A DNA stretch of 64,000 nt. Origin: Cycas panzhihuaensis. Its lineage: Eukaryota > Cycadophyta. Below are positions 45,169-56,601 of the stretch, piece by piece. The position numbers were made by a program, and so were the translations under genes. Within the stretch, counting starts at the first letter, position 1, and each line of letters starts with the position of its first letter. The notes under the pieces were generated by a model. That model had not been told where the DNA came from. It saw only the letters and a program-made list of their open reading frames with translations, and ran no database searches. The DNA lies in NCBI GenBank assembly GCA_023213395.1, contig CM041465.1:143971741-144035740 (forward strand), read 5' to 3'.

Positions 45169-47867
45169 TTCCCCCCTATAATAGTCAATTGCATAAAAAG
45201 CTCAAGTCTTCAAAAATATACTGGATTAAATATTAATGCACATAAATAAAGAGCTATAGATATCCATATGAAGTAAAGTCCATCTACCAGAATGTATGGG
45301 TCGCTAGTCATTGTAATCATCAGTTGAGTAGGAACTCCCTTAGTATACGTGGATCAATCAGAGCTGATAAGAGTAGCTATAAAATGGTCCCATCACTTGC
45401 TCATATAGGATTGTAAGCAAACAAGTGTACAAGTGGTGTAAGAGTAGCTTCTAAAAATGTGTCCTACCTCTTACTAAATAGGACTATCACTTCTTCAATA
45501 TTTAATGGCCAAAAATACAATAGGCTCTATGGCCTTAAATTTGCCACATGGGCTAAAAGATGCCTCTTTGGGCTTTACAACATGCCATCATGGGTAAAAT
45601 AACCAATAATAAATATTTTTACATAACTCAAAAATGATAGATGTGACCTACATAGTACGCGAATGACTCTTTGTCTTATATAATAAAGTTCAAAACTCAA
45701 TGGGTTCTCAAGAGCCAAAAAATTAAACTTCGGTACATGTTATCCCCTCCTATTTAGGGTATATTACATCAAAAAATATCATGGAACCTCAAGAATTATA
45801 TAAAAGTACCTAAAGAAGCTAAAAAAAAAAAAGGTAAGATAAAGATTTGATGGAAACTTTAAACTTTAAGCTAAACATTCTACATCAAAATATCTCCAAA
45901 ATTGTCAAATGACCTACCAATAGAAAGATCTCTCTATTACTAATCCAATGCAATAGACAGAAGAAAAATCAAAGCCCTGTAGCTTAAGATATCATCAAAA
46001 TGTGAAGAGTGCTCCATAAGAACTAAAAATATAGGGCTATCCCCTTTCATTAGCTTGTTGATGGTCATATGAGCCCTGTAAGTGACTTAGTGCTAAGCAG
46101 ATAAGGGGCTGGGTGAAATTCAAAATATATCAAATATAGTAAAATATATTTTTTAACTTGTAAAAAAATACTAACCGTTTTAATAAATAGTGACGTCCAC
46201 CAAGATTAAATTACGCCAAAAAATATTAATGAAATATTATGAACCCTATTAGGGTTTGTTGCCAAAATATATTCTATCCACCACCATGGATGAATGAAGT
46301 TATAGGTCTCTAAAATCATATATTTTTAGTTTAAAAGGCTTGTAGGGGTATTTCTTCGATCAGAGCCACCAATTATATAGAGGGGTGCCATTAAACTTAT
46401 GATTACAGGGGCATCGATGGCAATGAGAAGCCACCATGGATAAAGCATCTTTCTCTTCACATATTACAGAGTGAGTAGATGACCTATTATACTATGTATC
46501 TCAGGAGCCCATGACACTTTAAGATCTAGATTTCTAATTCTGGTTGACTTGGTGGTAGAGTCATTTTGTAGTGTGTGGTGTTATGAGAGACTGATTTCAC
46601 CCTCTTTATTAACCAATGATTCCATTACTGGTAGTTTTGGCCTTGGATTTCCATATTTGAGCAAGGTTATTGGCTATAGTGCTCAGTTATCCCATTCTCT
46701 TCTATCACAAACAAATGGTCTATTACTTCCCTTATCCATGGTCAAAATCTCAATAGAGTTATTTCAACAATGGAGGAAGATGACAAAAGCATGATGTGGA
46801 GAAGCAAGTAGCGCAGAATAATGGTACCTAAAATATGACATTACCTACTAGCAACTATGATTAGTATTTGCATATTTTATCTTCTTTGATTTTATTTTCT
46901 TCAAAACATATTATATACCATCATGGCACCAAATCTAGTATGCATAAGAAATAGAATCAGATTATGTATATGGCTCATCCAAGGAGAGTCAAAATGGTAT
47001 CTCAATAAATTAAGAGAGTTATTAGATATATTGATGCAATCTCTTGTGCTAAAAATCTTGAGAGGTATACCATCGCTAATTAAATATCAAGACTCAAATT
47101 GTAGAAGTTGATCTCTTTTGTAGTATATATCCACTGGTAGCCAATCTTGTTTGGTTTGCATGCCAACATGTAGGGAAGGCAAAGATCTAGTCTAGTGAGA
47201 GGGCCACTGAATATATTCCACAAATATGATTTAATAGGGCTTTCTTTATAACACCTGGGACATTATCCTTAGGTTGCAAAACCTAGTAGATGGAAGAAAT
47301 ATCCTTTTATATATATATATACATAAAAATAATACATAAATACATCCTCATAAAACTACTCAACTATAAAAAAAAAGTCAAAGATGGAGTCATTTTTTGA
47401 CTTTTAGATAGCCAAAAATAACTCACTCAATTGTTGTTAACAACTCCATTGTAATATGCCTGCTGGCATGCAAGGAGACTGCTTTATGCCAACTACATAT
47501 GTACACAAACTCCTCTTTGTTGAAAGTAAACAAGTTGTTTCTATAGGGTGATCAAACATGCATGAATAGTTAATCTGTAGTAGCTTCAAAACACCTTCCA
47601 TAGCCTCAAAAAACATAAATAATAAAATCTTTAACAGTTCTTAATAGCCTCAAAAATAGCCCTTTTAAATGATAAAAAAAAAGACCTAAATATTTTGCAA
47701 AAATACCTCAAGAAATATGCACCAGATTGGCTTTTCATAATCTGAAATGAACTTTCAATAGTAGATCATAATATAGGCACAATACAGGTTACTTAAAAGA
47801 ATAATAAAAATGAAGGATAACATGTACTAAATATTTTATAATGATGCCCTCAAGGATTAAACCTTGG
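45169..47867 (-). other. Internal region B of tandem element, uninterrupted
   Basis: Retains the unfilled target sites of both nested Ty3 elements: AATAG at 45180-45184 and GTCGC (equivalent of GTTAC) at 45300-45304. Non-coding by inspection. An 81-codon plus frame at 46549-46794 has no recognised family. Confidence 0.85.
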
Positions 47868-47879
47868 ACTCTAATACCA
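47868..47879 (-). other. Primer binding site of tandem element, copy B
   Basis: Plus ACTCTAATACCA, two transitions from GCTCTGATACCA, abutting LTR 3. Confidence 0.8.
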
Positions 47880-48189
47880 TGTTAGGAATTAAAAATGCAA
47901 TCTATACATAACATCCAATGGTGAGTAAAAGATAAATCAATAAAGTATAAGTAAGATGAAGTATGTAGACAAATTAACATCATATGTGTAGAATTGACCA
48001 AAAATCAATTAGAGAGAATGAAAAAGTACATACTTATAATATATTCTCACCATTAGTAAGAGAACCCCATTAGTCAACTTAGAGGTGGCACACATCTCTA
48101 AGTGGCCCACAACCTCTAATATAAAAATATAAATAAATAAAGAGAGCTTACATATGGTTAATATATGTAATTAGGTATTACACTTAACA
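47880..48189 (-). repeat. LTR 3 (outer right, 5' LTR) of tandem element
   Basis: 310 bp, TGTTAGGAATT to CACTTAACA. Closer in content to LTR 2 than to LTR 1. Confidence 0.88.
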
Positions 48190-48193
48190 CCTT

Positions 48194-48431
48194 TGTTGAT
48201 ATGTCATCCAATGGAATTAATGGAATTATCCATGGTATACATATAAATTAAGCACCACACCATTCATATATACATTGCTTAATTTAGATGTAGAAGCTAT
48301 ATCAAAATAGAGATATACGGTGTAACTAATTTACTTATAACAAATTTACTTTAAATGTTTGGCTTATATTTCATGTTTGGTTTGCTTTTGAATACATACA
48401 CATTGATTTAGATCCTGATGTTAATCTAACA
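48194..48431 (+). repeat. Candidate LTR of another plus-strand element
   Basis: Starts TGTTGATATGTCATCC and ends GTTAATCTAACA, giving near-matching inverted ends (TGTTGAT against TGTTAGAT). It is followed at once by a primer-site-like sequence. It begins at or one base inside the target duplication of the tandem element. No partner LTR was found. Confidence 0.5.
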
Positions 48432-48443
48432 TAGTATTAGAGC
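48432..48443 (+). other. Primer binding site-like sequence
   Basis: TAGTATTAGAGC, two transitions from TGGTATCAGAGC, abutting the candidate LTR. Confidence 0.55.
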
Positions 48444-50883
48444 ATGTTATATGTATGTTTTATTGATATTTTATTAGTTATATGAAAAACGGAGGTCTAC
48501 TTACCAAAAATAACATCTCATTCCCACTCTTTCATATTTTTTTATAAAATTTGGTAGCAATCAGTAAATCTAATACTATTATAGGTAGTTTTTAGCTCAT
48601 ACCAGCTCTCAAGTATAGCTCATTGGGTTTGTAGTAGTCCACAAACCTCATGATTCTAGTCTTGGACAAAAATGATGAAAACAACTCATTGTTTCTACTA
48701 TTTGGCTCTATTTCTACCTTAAATTCATTTATGTAAGTTTGATCTACTCCCAAATGAAGATTTATCACCTATGGTAGTCCTCTAAAGCTATTTAGAAACT
48801 ATTTCAAAGCAAACACAGGAAGTTTCATTGGTTATTTTCAATTATTTAGCCCCAGATAGTCATATAGCCATCACAAGCCTATTTTACTCTATTTGAGCTT
48901 GTTTCTCTTCATAGAAACTCAAACAGTATCTGTATGAGGGTGTTGCAACCCTACAATGCTATTCTAAATAGATTAGACGTATCTGTGAAGAGATCAAAGG
49001 CTCGATTCATGCTCGTTCTCCATAGAAAACCACACACAGGCTGTGAAAGTCACATGACCTACATACTTGTTTAAATTTTTTTTTTCAAACTTTATTTTCC
49101 ATAAAGTTTAAGTTAAATCAAGCTAGATTTAAATAGAACTTAAATTCCACACTTGAGAGATAATCTAATTATTACATTTGACCCTATATGACCAAGGTTT
49201 TATCATAAAAAGGGATATAACTCAAAGTTTATAAATTATTTTTTATAATTTTTAATTGATCAAAAAGATTAGACCACATTTGGTACGTTTTCAAGTTCAT
49301 TTAGCCCCTCAATAGTCCATCCTATGGTTATATGTAACCAGAGTAAGACTGGAGGCCATCTAATAAAAGGGGCTTCAGCCATCCCCATTCAATTTTTTGA
49401 TCATAAAGAGTATCTATTACTGTTTTCACCATATCTTCTCAATGGAGACTCAAATTTAGGCATCATCTAAACTATTAGAAAGCTAATTTAGAGGGCTACA
49501 GTTTGAAGCCATTTCTAGCCATATTTGAGCTCACTTTTAATTAACCTTCATATTTGAATAATCATGAGTCATATTTCAGTAATTAAAGGCTTATATCTTA
49601 TTTTGCATAAGATTTTTTAATGTTGAATGTTGTTCTCATCTATTAATAGGCTATCCTACTTTATTTTTTGAGCTAACAAGTACTTATAGCATATTATTGT
49701 AAATGTACTATTTCACCAAAACTTGGTCTTTTGGTTTGTATTTGACTTGTATTAGTAAGTCTTAATATGTTTATGTATGGTTTTATAGAATATGAATGAC
49801 GGATTTACTTCATTATAAATTAGGCCATGTTTAATGAAAGGATGTATGAATTTGATTTAATGAAGTATGATGAATGATAGTGTGACTTGTATTTTTACTA
49901 TCATTTACCGATGACTTAAACTATGGCACTAAACTTTACCTTCATGATCAATTTGACCTCATACCTCCTTTAAAATTTATTATTTTTACATTTTTATCCT
50001 TGATTTCACGTAATTTTATGGTTTCTTATCAGTTTTGGGCTTGTATTTAGTGCTTTTCACCTTGTTCTAGGCTTATTTATTCATTTATAAAGTCATTTTT
50101 ATGTTTTAAATTTTATTTAATACTAAATTTTGACATTTTTGAATAAATTTTCACCTCCATATTTATCATATTTTTAGCACTGCAAAAAAAGTGACTAGTC
50201 ATATTTTCAGTGTAAAATTGTATTTTTGTAGGTTAAAAAATGTGACTGGCCATGTTTTTTTACTATCATGCATGCAAAACTCAGCCAATGCACTAGAATT
50301 TGCATGTCGTTGCCCAGATTTGATGGGATTTGATCTCTTTGATGCCTAGGAATGATGTTGAGCTTTGTGTGATTTATTGTTAAGAGTTAAGATGTGATTT
50401 GGCTTAAGTTTGTATGGATTTTTTAATTTTCTTAGAGATTTTTTTAAGACTGCTATTGTGGGATTGAAAGTTAGATTTTGAAAAGACTTATGGGTGAAAT
50501 CATAGAAGATTTTTTATGCTATATTGCTAATACTTGAATGTTGGTGGTCTGAGCTTCAATCTTTTAAACATTTATCAAGATTTCATACTTCAAACTTCTT
50601 CTAATTTAGTAAGGTCTTTCCTATTAAGTTTCTATCTTATTCACAGTACTTTAAAGGTTTTATTTTGCTCAGAAGTTGTTATTTTCTATGGTTGATTGTT
50701 ACATTGATCTTGTACCCAATTTGAGCTCTGAAATATACACTAAAAGACCAGCCCTTTATGGTGTTCCTTAAGGGTTAGACTAGGGTGGAGCATAGTCATC
50801 TCTCTATTATTCATCTAGTTATCCCTTCCCACTCTTTCATAATAGTTATATTTTAGTTAGTTTGCCACTCTTTTTGGAGTTGT
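48444..50883. other. Non-coding stretch, probable element leader
   Basis: No coding found. Phrases such as TTAGCCCCTCAATAG, AAAAGGGGCTTC and ATTTGAGCTCA recall the leaders of the truncated-gag family, so it may be a distant relative's leader. This is suggestive only. Confidence 0.35.
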
Positions 50884-51210
50884 TGTTGGGGTTAATGTTC
50901 ATTACCCCACTCCTACCTTTCATACATGTGAGTGTACACATGTTAAGACAAGTCAGGTAAGGTTAAGTTTATTTGAGTTAAATTGTTGAGTTATGTAATA
51001 TTTTATTATTGTTTAAATTCTAAGGGTTGAGGAGTTTCCCTCCTCTCCCAAACTATATATTTAGAGGGATGCTCAATCCCAATGTCTTTAGACACTGCCT
51101 ATATTGGAAATTTGTTAAATACTCTCTCAAAGATGGATTGAATACAAAGACTTCTGTGTTTATGCTATAATGGAATGATTTTTAATACATACTCTGCTCT
51201 ATCTCCATCA
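50884..51210 (+). repeat. 5' LTR, copy 2
   Basis: 327 bp, TGTTGGGG to ATCTCCATCA. Includes the conserved ACTATATATTTAGAGG promoter-like block. Confidence 0.87.
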
Positions 51211-51226
51211 TTTTATATCTTTCATT

Positions 51227-51238
51227 TGGTAACAGAGC
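51227..51238 (+). other. Primer binding site, tRNA-iMet type
   Basis: TGGTAACAGAGC, one mismatch to the iMet complement. A 16-base spacer separates it from the LTR, unlike copy 1, where it is adjacent. Confidence 0.75.
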
Positions 51239-52734
51239 ATAGATCCTATGTACATTAGCTCAGATTTTTGGCTCGTTAAAGTGTTTTTTGAGAAGTAAGA
51301 AAATTCATTACCTTCTGAAGTAGATCTAATCACGGCAAGCCAAATATTGGTTATATTCATTTTCTACAAAGCTTATTAGTAGTTTCTTGTATTATTTTTC
51401 ATTAAAAATCTAATTATTTCTGATTTATATTTGTGAAATAACCCATATTTTCATAGATCTATGTAGGATCACAACTACAATCAATAAAATATTTAATATC
51501 TCATCACTCTACGAAGTTTTATTAATAAGTTTTACTTATTTTGTTAAATATTTGACCATTTTTTGTATATTTGGTCCATTTATTCAATATTTTTTTCTAG
51601 ATCTATGCAATAGTTGTTGCATATTTAGCTTAACAAGTTTCTTGGAGAAGTTATACTATAAGTTTTATTATCTATTAACTATTTTTTTTAGGTTTTGGCA
51701 AATGGTTAGTTGATAACTATTTATGTGATTTAGCTCTTCATATGCTTAGCGAAAGTGTTGCATATGACTGCTTATTGGAATCTTGGCAAGACGATCTATC
51801 TATTGGAGAAATCAATTTGAAGTTTCACCTTGTGTGGAAGAAGATCTCGTCCTTGAAAGTCAATCTACTACAAACATGTTACAGTTGCATTACGAGGTTC
51901 TTCATATTTTATATTCATATACAAATATATATATACTTCTTATTTATTTGATATATTTTAATCAATATATATTTAAAAGATCTGGTTTCATTTGTGGCTT
52001 CATTGTATGATTATATTCTTTTGTGATTGTATATTTCTACTCTAAAGCCACTTTATTGAGGGAATCGTGAATGTACCTGCAAGCTCTCAGAATTTAAAAC
52101 TTTATTCTCTTTAAAATCCCCTCTAAAATTATCTAGTTTAGGATTGCATGCTACTAATTACAGAGCTTCTCAAAAGATAATGCATCTGTAAATAATTTAA
52201 TACTGTGTTTACAATACATTGGCAAACTTTGGGTTTGGTATACCAAGTTGTGATGAGGGAGTTTATAGAGAAGTTTCACCATGGATCTTGGCTCATATAG
52301 TTGCAGCTTCCACTGATAACTTTAGTGAAGCATCCATAGATAACCATCACCAAACTCTCTTAAGATTCTATCTTTACCAGTAACAGACATCGCCTTCTAT
52401 CCAATGCACTATAATTGTGGGGTAGCTCTATCAAGGTAAATGTCTGAATCTATCTACATAGAAACTTGGGTTTCTGCGCGAGAAGAGGAGAGGAAAATTT
52501 CTTGAAGCTTTCTTCCCTCCATTGCAAGGAAGTTTGGATTCATGTAAAAGCCTAATTTATTCAGGGTACCTCATTTTTTCTTAATCAAATTATTTGGCGT
52601 AGACCTAACAGCGGTTTTCCCCATCAGAATCAGTTTCAAACAGTTCATTTTGGCCCCATTTTTATTAGAATTCGGCCATTAAGCTATTAGATATACAAAG
52701 GAAGTTATTTTTTTGGATTCTCCCCCCTAGAGTC
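51239..52734. other. Extra internal segment of copy 2, origin unknown
   Basis: Not found in copy 1. Open plus frames at 51742-51951 and 51783-52010 have no recognised family. Around 52215-52380 a readable plus run (FGIPSCDEGVYREVSPWILA) hints at further captured coding sequence, but I could not assign it. Confidence 0.35.
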
Positions 52735-53103
52735 TACAATTTGTGCCTTCACAGTGAAGTTGCATTCTCCTCGCTTAAACAAGGCAACAAATCCTGATAA
52801 CTATGAAGAAGAGTTAACACAGCAATTTGGTGGACTTGTTTCAATAAGGGCCATTCAACGAGCTTTATTTTCATTACTTGGTACAGGAGTACCAAACCTA
52901 GCACTTAATCCAACCAAGCTTATTGCTTCACCACCATCTATCCATCTCTTCACTTTAACTAGTTGAAATTTGTTATTGCAACCAGGAGACTCGGGGGCTT
53001 CAATATCATCATTTGAAGCGTTATCGCATAAGTAATGCTGAGTAAGCAGCAATAGCGTGAGTAAGGTTAGGAGATCGAAGCCCATATTGCACTTGTTTTC
53101 CAT
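52735..53103 (-). pseudogene. Captured signal-peptide-peptidase-like (SPPL) gene fragment
   Basis: The minus strand reads [20 protein letters not shown] (a signal-peptide-like start at 53103), then [20 protein letters not shown] and [20 protein letters not shown], a stop, MALIETSPPNCCVNSSS, a stop, and LSGFVALFKRGECNFTVKAQ. This is the N-terminus and protease-associated domain of plant SPPL intramembrane aspartic proteases (PGCxxxFxLVKVxxWIDG...VGxxARFG...DPPDCC...G...VxRGxCxFTxKA). Only about 120 codons remain. None of the transmembrane YD or GLGD catalytic segments follow. It is antisense to the surrounding element and may include some 5' leader to the right. Homology stops after FTVKA. Confidence 0.8.
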
Positions 53104-55579
53104 AGAAAATCTCCTAACAATACAAGAAACCTTCACAGATCAATCACTTAGAAAATATAGGAATACAGAAGCAATTGTCATTTGACCTGTACACCAAACC
53201 TTAACACCTAAATGAGTGAATTGATGACGTTAAAGTGTAGGAAGGGATCTTCTCAAAAAAAATAATGAATTAATCATAGTTTCCAGGATTTAGATTCACA
53301 GGATTAGAGGTATTTTCACCTATTTTTTAATACAGTTGAAGGCTAGAAGACCGAAGTTGAGAATTTACACTAGAAATTTTGATATCTTTAATTGGATTGT
53401 TAAGGGGGTGACTCACCCTCGTGTATCGTGTAGCAAGGTAAAGACATCTCCTGTTGGCTCTTAGGTGGCCACCTTTTTGCCTTCATCTGGCATCTTAGTC
53501 TGCATGGCATCCTACTTGTTTACTACATACATTCTTAGCATCATTGTCTGCATAAACATACTCATCTATTACTTAGCTTCTCTGGATATTAGTCACGCCA
53601 CTCCAGTTGTCATTTTTTTGCCACAAGTTTCTTTTATTTATTAAAATATTTCTTGAAATAAATACAATTATTACTATCTATTTTGTGGTGCCCTCCTCCT
53701 CAGGTTAGATCAATCTCTTTTTGTTTGGTTCTTATCGATTTTATAATTAATTTTATCATTTTTTATGTTACATAGGTCGCCTGTTTTGCCATTCTGCGTG
53801 ATCACAGTAGCAGCATTTTGATTCAGTTTTTTTATTTTTTTATTTTATAAAATTTTAAAAATTAAATTATATTGTATATATTTTCAAATACAGGTAGTGT
53901 GTAAAGGGTACTAGCCCCCTTCAAATTTTAGCCCCTCGTCTTATATCCCTTCAACGTGACCTCTTTGTTATCTTATTAAAGGGGCTTCTTAACTTTATAA
54001 CCTTTTTTCTTTTTCTTTTTTTAATTTTTCCTTAAAACATAAGGTACTTAGCTAATCTTTTCAATATCTCTTCACTAAGGTATCAATTTCTAATGAAACC
54101 TATCCCGTTGAGTCCAAATTTTTCTGAGGTATAATTTTGACTAGTTATTTGCCATATTTGGAGTTGATTTGACCTATTTCTAATCTGTTTAAGTTAATCT
54201 TTTTTAAAATGACTTCTTTTAGATTATTAACTTAAAAAGTACTTGCTGCTATTTTTATTATAACTTTTCTGTTACATATCATAATTCAGTTTTGTCAGTT
54301 TCATTGGGAAGCTGACTCACTCCTCTTCAAACTAACATAATTATTTATAAGTTTTAAAGTGTTCTTGTAGACTTTCAAAGCCATCAAAGTTGAGGTATAA
54401 AATAATTTCTAATTTACCATTATTGCATACTTTTATACATTATTTCTCAAGTTTATTAACTGAAAATTATATCAAGTAGCTCTCTAAACTATATTTAATC
54501 ATTATACATTGTTCTATAAGATTTTTACTAGCATTTCATAATATTTTGAGCCTCAATCTCCTATTAAGCCTAAAAAAGGGGACTATATCTTTTGTACATT
54601 AAAATCTTGATTTATAAGAATCTATTTTCAAAACAGTCAGTTTCATTGAATAGATATTTTATTGATCTTCAAATTGGCATAATTTCACCTTATTTTAACA
54701 TTGTTTAGTATAACTTTAAAGATGCTCACCTTGAGCATTCAAGATATCCTAACAGGTTTTTCCTCTAAACCTTTTTTAAGGAGTTCTTTATTTTATTTCT
54801 TATTGATTACTTATAATACATGTTTGAAGTTTCCATTTGACTTTTATATAGCTTCTCTTAAGCTAATTTGTAGTAGAAATTGATCATATACATCTAAAGC
54901 AAGTGACAAGTCAAGTGATTCTACAACATAAAATAGGTACAATTCATTTTTTTTATCTTTTATTCTTTTAAAGTATAAATATACATATATATTTCAAATT
55001 TTCAGCATTATATATCTTCATCAAGATAAAGGGATTTCATGCATTGAAAAAGAAAGTCATTTTCTTACGCAAATTTATGGTTATTCATTTGAAAAATCAA
55101 TAGCTTAAGAATTCTTTATTTTTCATCATCAGAGCCTTATTTCATATTTGCATAGTTAAAAGGATCTTAGTTACTTTCCAAATTTGCTCATATATTCATT
55201 ATATTTTAAAGTATATCTAAAAGGCATATTTCAAAATATATTCTAAAGGCATACACTTATTAAAATCATTTTTTCCATTTATCATTATTGAAAAGTTTAT
55301 TTACTTGTTACACTTATAAAAGTTCCATCTAGTTGGTAATATGTTTTACTTTCCAAAGATATTTTTTCACTTTCAAAAGTATTGTGATTACTTGCATAGT
55401 TCTTTCAAATAGTATATTTGAAATTATATAAATTTATTGATTTATTAAGTTCTTTGATTCATTCTAAAGGCGCATATTTTGTTGGGAAGTACAAAAAGTT
55501 CACTTGGTAAAAGCATATCCTTTTTTATTATGTACTAAAGTTTTCTATACAAATGGCAATCAATCTAAATAGAATATAA
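53104..55579 (+). other. Non-coding leader of copy 2
   Basis: From about 53800 it parallels 14200-15607 of copy 1. The part 53104-53790 is specific to copy 2 and could be upstream sequence of the captured SPPL gene. No coding recognised. Confidence 0.5.
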
Positions 55580-56271
55580 TTCCCTATATTTGATAGCCAT
55601 AATTTTTCATAATGGCATAAAATAATGCAAAACTATTTCATTACAAATGATCTTTGGAAATACTTATAAAATAGATATGACCTTAATATTAAATAAGATA
55701 TTAAAAAAGATAATGAAGCCTTAGTTATACTATTTTACACTTTAGATGATAATGTTTTTTCTTAAGTTTATGAAATGACAACTTCTAAATCAGTATGGGA
55801 TACCTTAGATTCTATTTATGGGGGAGAAAGCCTCAATGTAAATGAATTTAACATTGATATTGTTGAGCATGTGAGACCGGTGCCAGAGCAGGTTGTTTAT
55901 GATGGAAAGACCAAGGAGGACAACTCAAGTCAAATGCATGATCACCTTGTTGCATGTGAAGTTGATCCTCCATTTGAGGGGGAGAAACCTTATGATATGA
56001 TAGTTACTCACAACACAAAGATTTTGAAAGATAAAGTCAAAGTTCCAAGAGATAAAGTTAGAGTTGTAGCCATTCACTTTCATTCAAATCAAGCTACATT
56101 TACTTGGAGATTTTTTGAACCACTCAATGTTAAAGAGACATACATTACTAAAAGGATGAGGTGAGTTGATAGTGATCAAACTAGAAGATAAATATTCAAA
56201 GTTTTTTTCAAATTCAAGTTTCATAAGTTTAAAGAGACAAAGTTGTTTGTGATGACCATTAATGAGGAGAA
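55580..56271 (+). pseudogene. Truncated copia-type gag fused to an unknown tail (copy 2)
   Basis: Same frame and layout as copy 1. FPIFDSHNFS, a stop, WHKIMQNYFITNDLWKYL, IKKDNEALVILFYTLDDNVF and TTSKSVWDTLDSIYGGE form the gag head. The tail follows with EFNIDIVEHVRPVPEQVVYD, YDMIVTHNT, KVPRDKVRVVAIHFHSNQAT and TYITKRMR, up to the LTR. Head and tail are both conserved with copy 1 at the residue level despite much nucleotide change. The frame 55775-56164 is open for 129 codons. Five or so stops occur elsewhere. Confidence 0.75.
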
Positions 56272-56601
56272 TATTGGGGTTAATGTTCAACACCCCACTC
56301 CCACCTTTCACACATGTGAGTGCGCAGATGTTAAGGTAAGTCAGGTAAGGTTAATTTGATTTGAGTTAAGTTGTTAAGTTATGTAATATTTTATTATTGT
56401 TTGAATTCTAGGGATTGAGGAGTTTCCCTCCTCCCCCAAACTATATATTTGGAGGGGTGCCCAACCCTGGTGCCTTTAGACACCACCTATATTGGAAATT
56501 CGCTAAATACTCTCTCAAAGAGGGATTGAATATAAAGACTTATGTGTTTATGCTATAATAGTTTTAATTACTTGATGTATTGATATGCTATATCTCCATC
56601 A
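56272..56601 (+). repeat. 3' LTR, copy 2
   Basis: 330 bp partner of 50884-51210. The start is decayed to TATTGGGG, and it is preceded by purine-rich AATGAGGAGAA. Confidence 0.87.

Larger units (their letters stand above)
18179..48189 (-). mobile_element. Tandem triple-LTR non-coding retroelement, with two nested Ty3 insertions
   Basis: Three related about-300-bp LTRs (18179-18476, 44859-45168, 47880-48189) alternate with two related internal regions. Internal B is intact at 45169-47879 (2711 bp). Internal A equals 18477-18492 plus 25219-25355 plus 42279-44858 (about 2733 bp) once two nested elements and their target duplications are removed. Orientation is minus: an iMet primer site precedes each right-hand LTR, and a purine tract on the minus strand follows each left-hand one. 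Outer flanks CCATT (18174-18178) and CCTTT (48190-48194) may be a decayed target duplication. Neither internal region encodes recognisable gag or pol, so this is a non-autonomous family. The tandem form is best explained by recombination between LTRs. Confidence 0.85.
50884..56601 (+). mobile_element. Non-autonomous LTR element with truncated copia gag (copy 2) and captured SPPL fragment
   Basis: LTRs at 50884-51210 and 56272-56601 are of the same family as 13489-16670. TTGT flanks both ends (50880-50883 and 56602-56605). The internal region is about 2.6 kb longer than in copy 1. From about 53800 to 56271 it parallels copy 1, while 51240-53790 is extra and includes an antisense signal-peptide-peptidase-like gene fragment. 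It encodes no pol. Confidence 0.85.

Noticed and set aside
46549-46794. 81-codon plus-strand frame in internal region B
   Set aside because: Partly conserved in copy A but with stops there, antisense to the element and of no known family. Shared ancestry is enough to explain it.
52215-52380. Subtilase-like or receptor-kinase-like fragment (PWILAHIVAASTDNFSEAS)
   Set aside because: Resemblance is to short phrases only. No catalytic motif, so not named.
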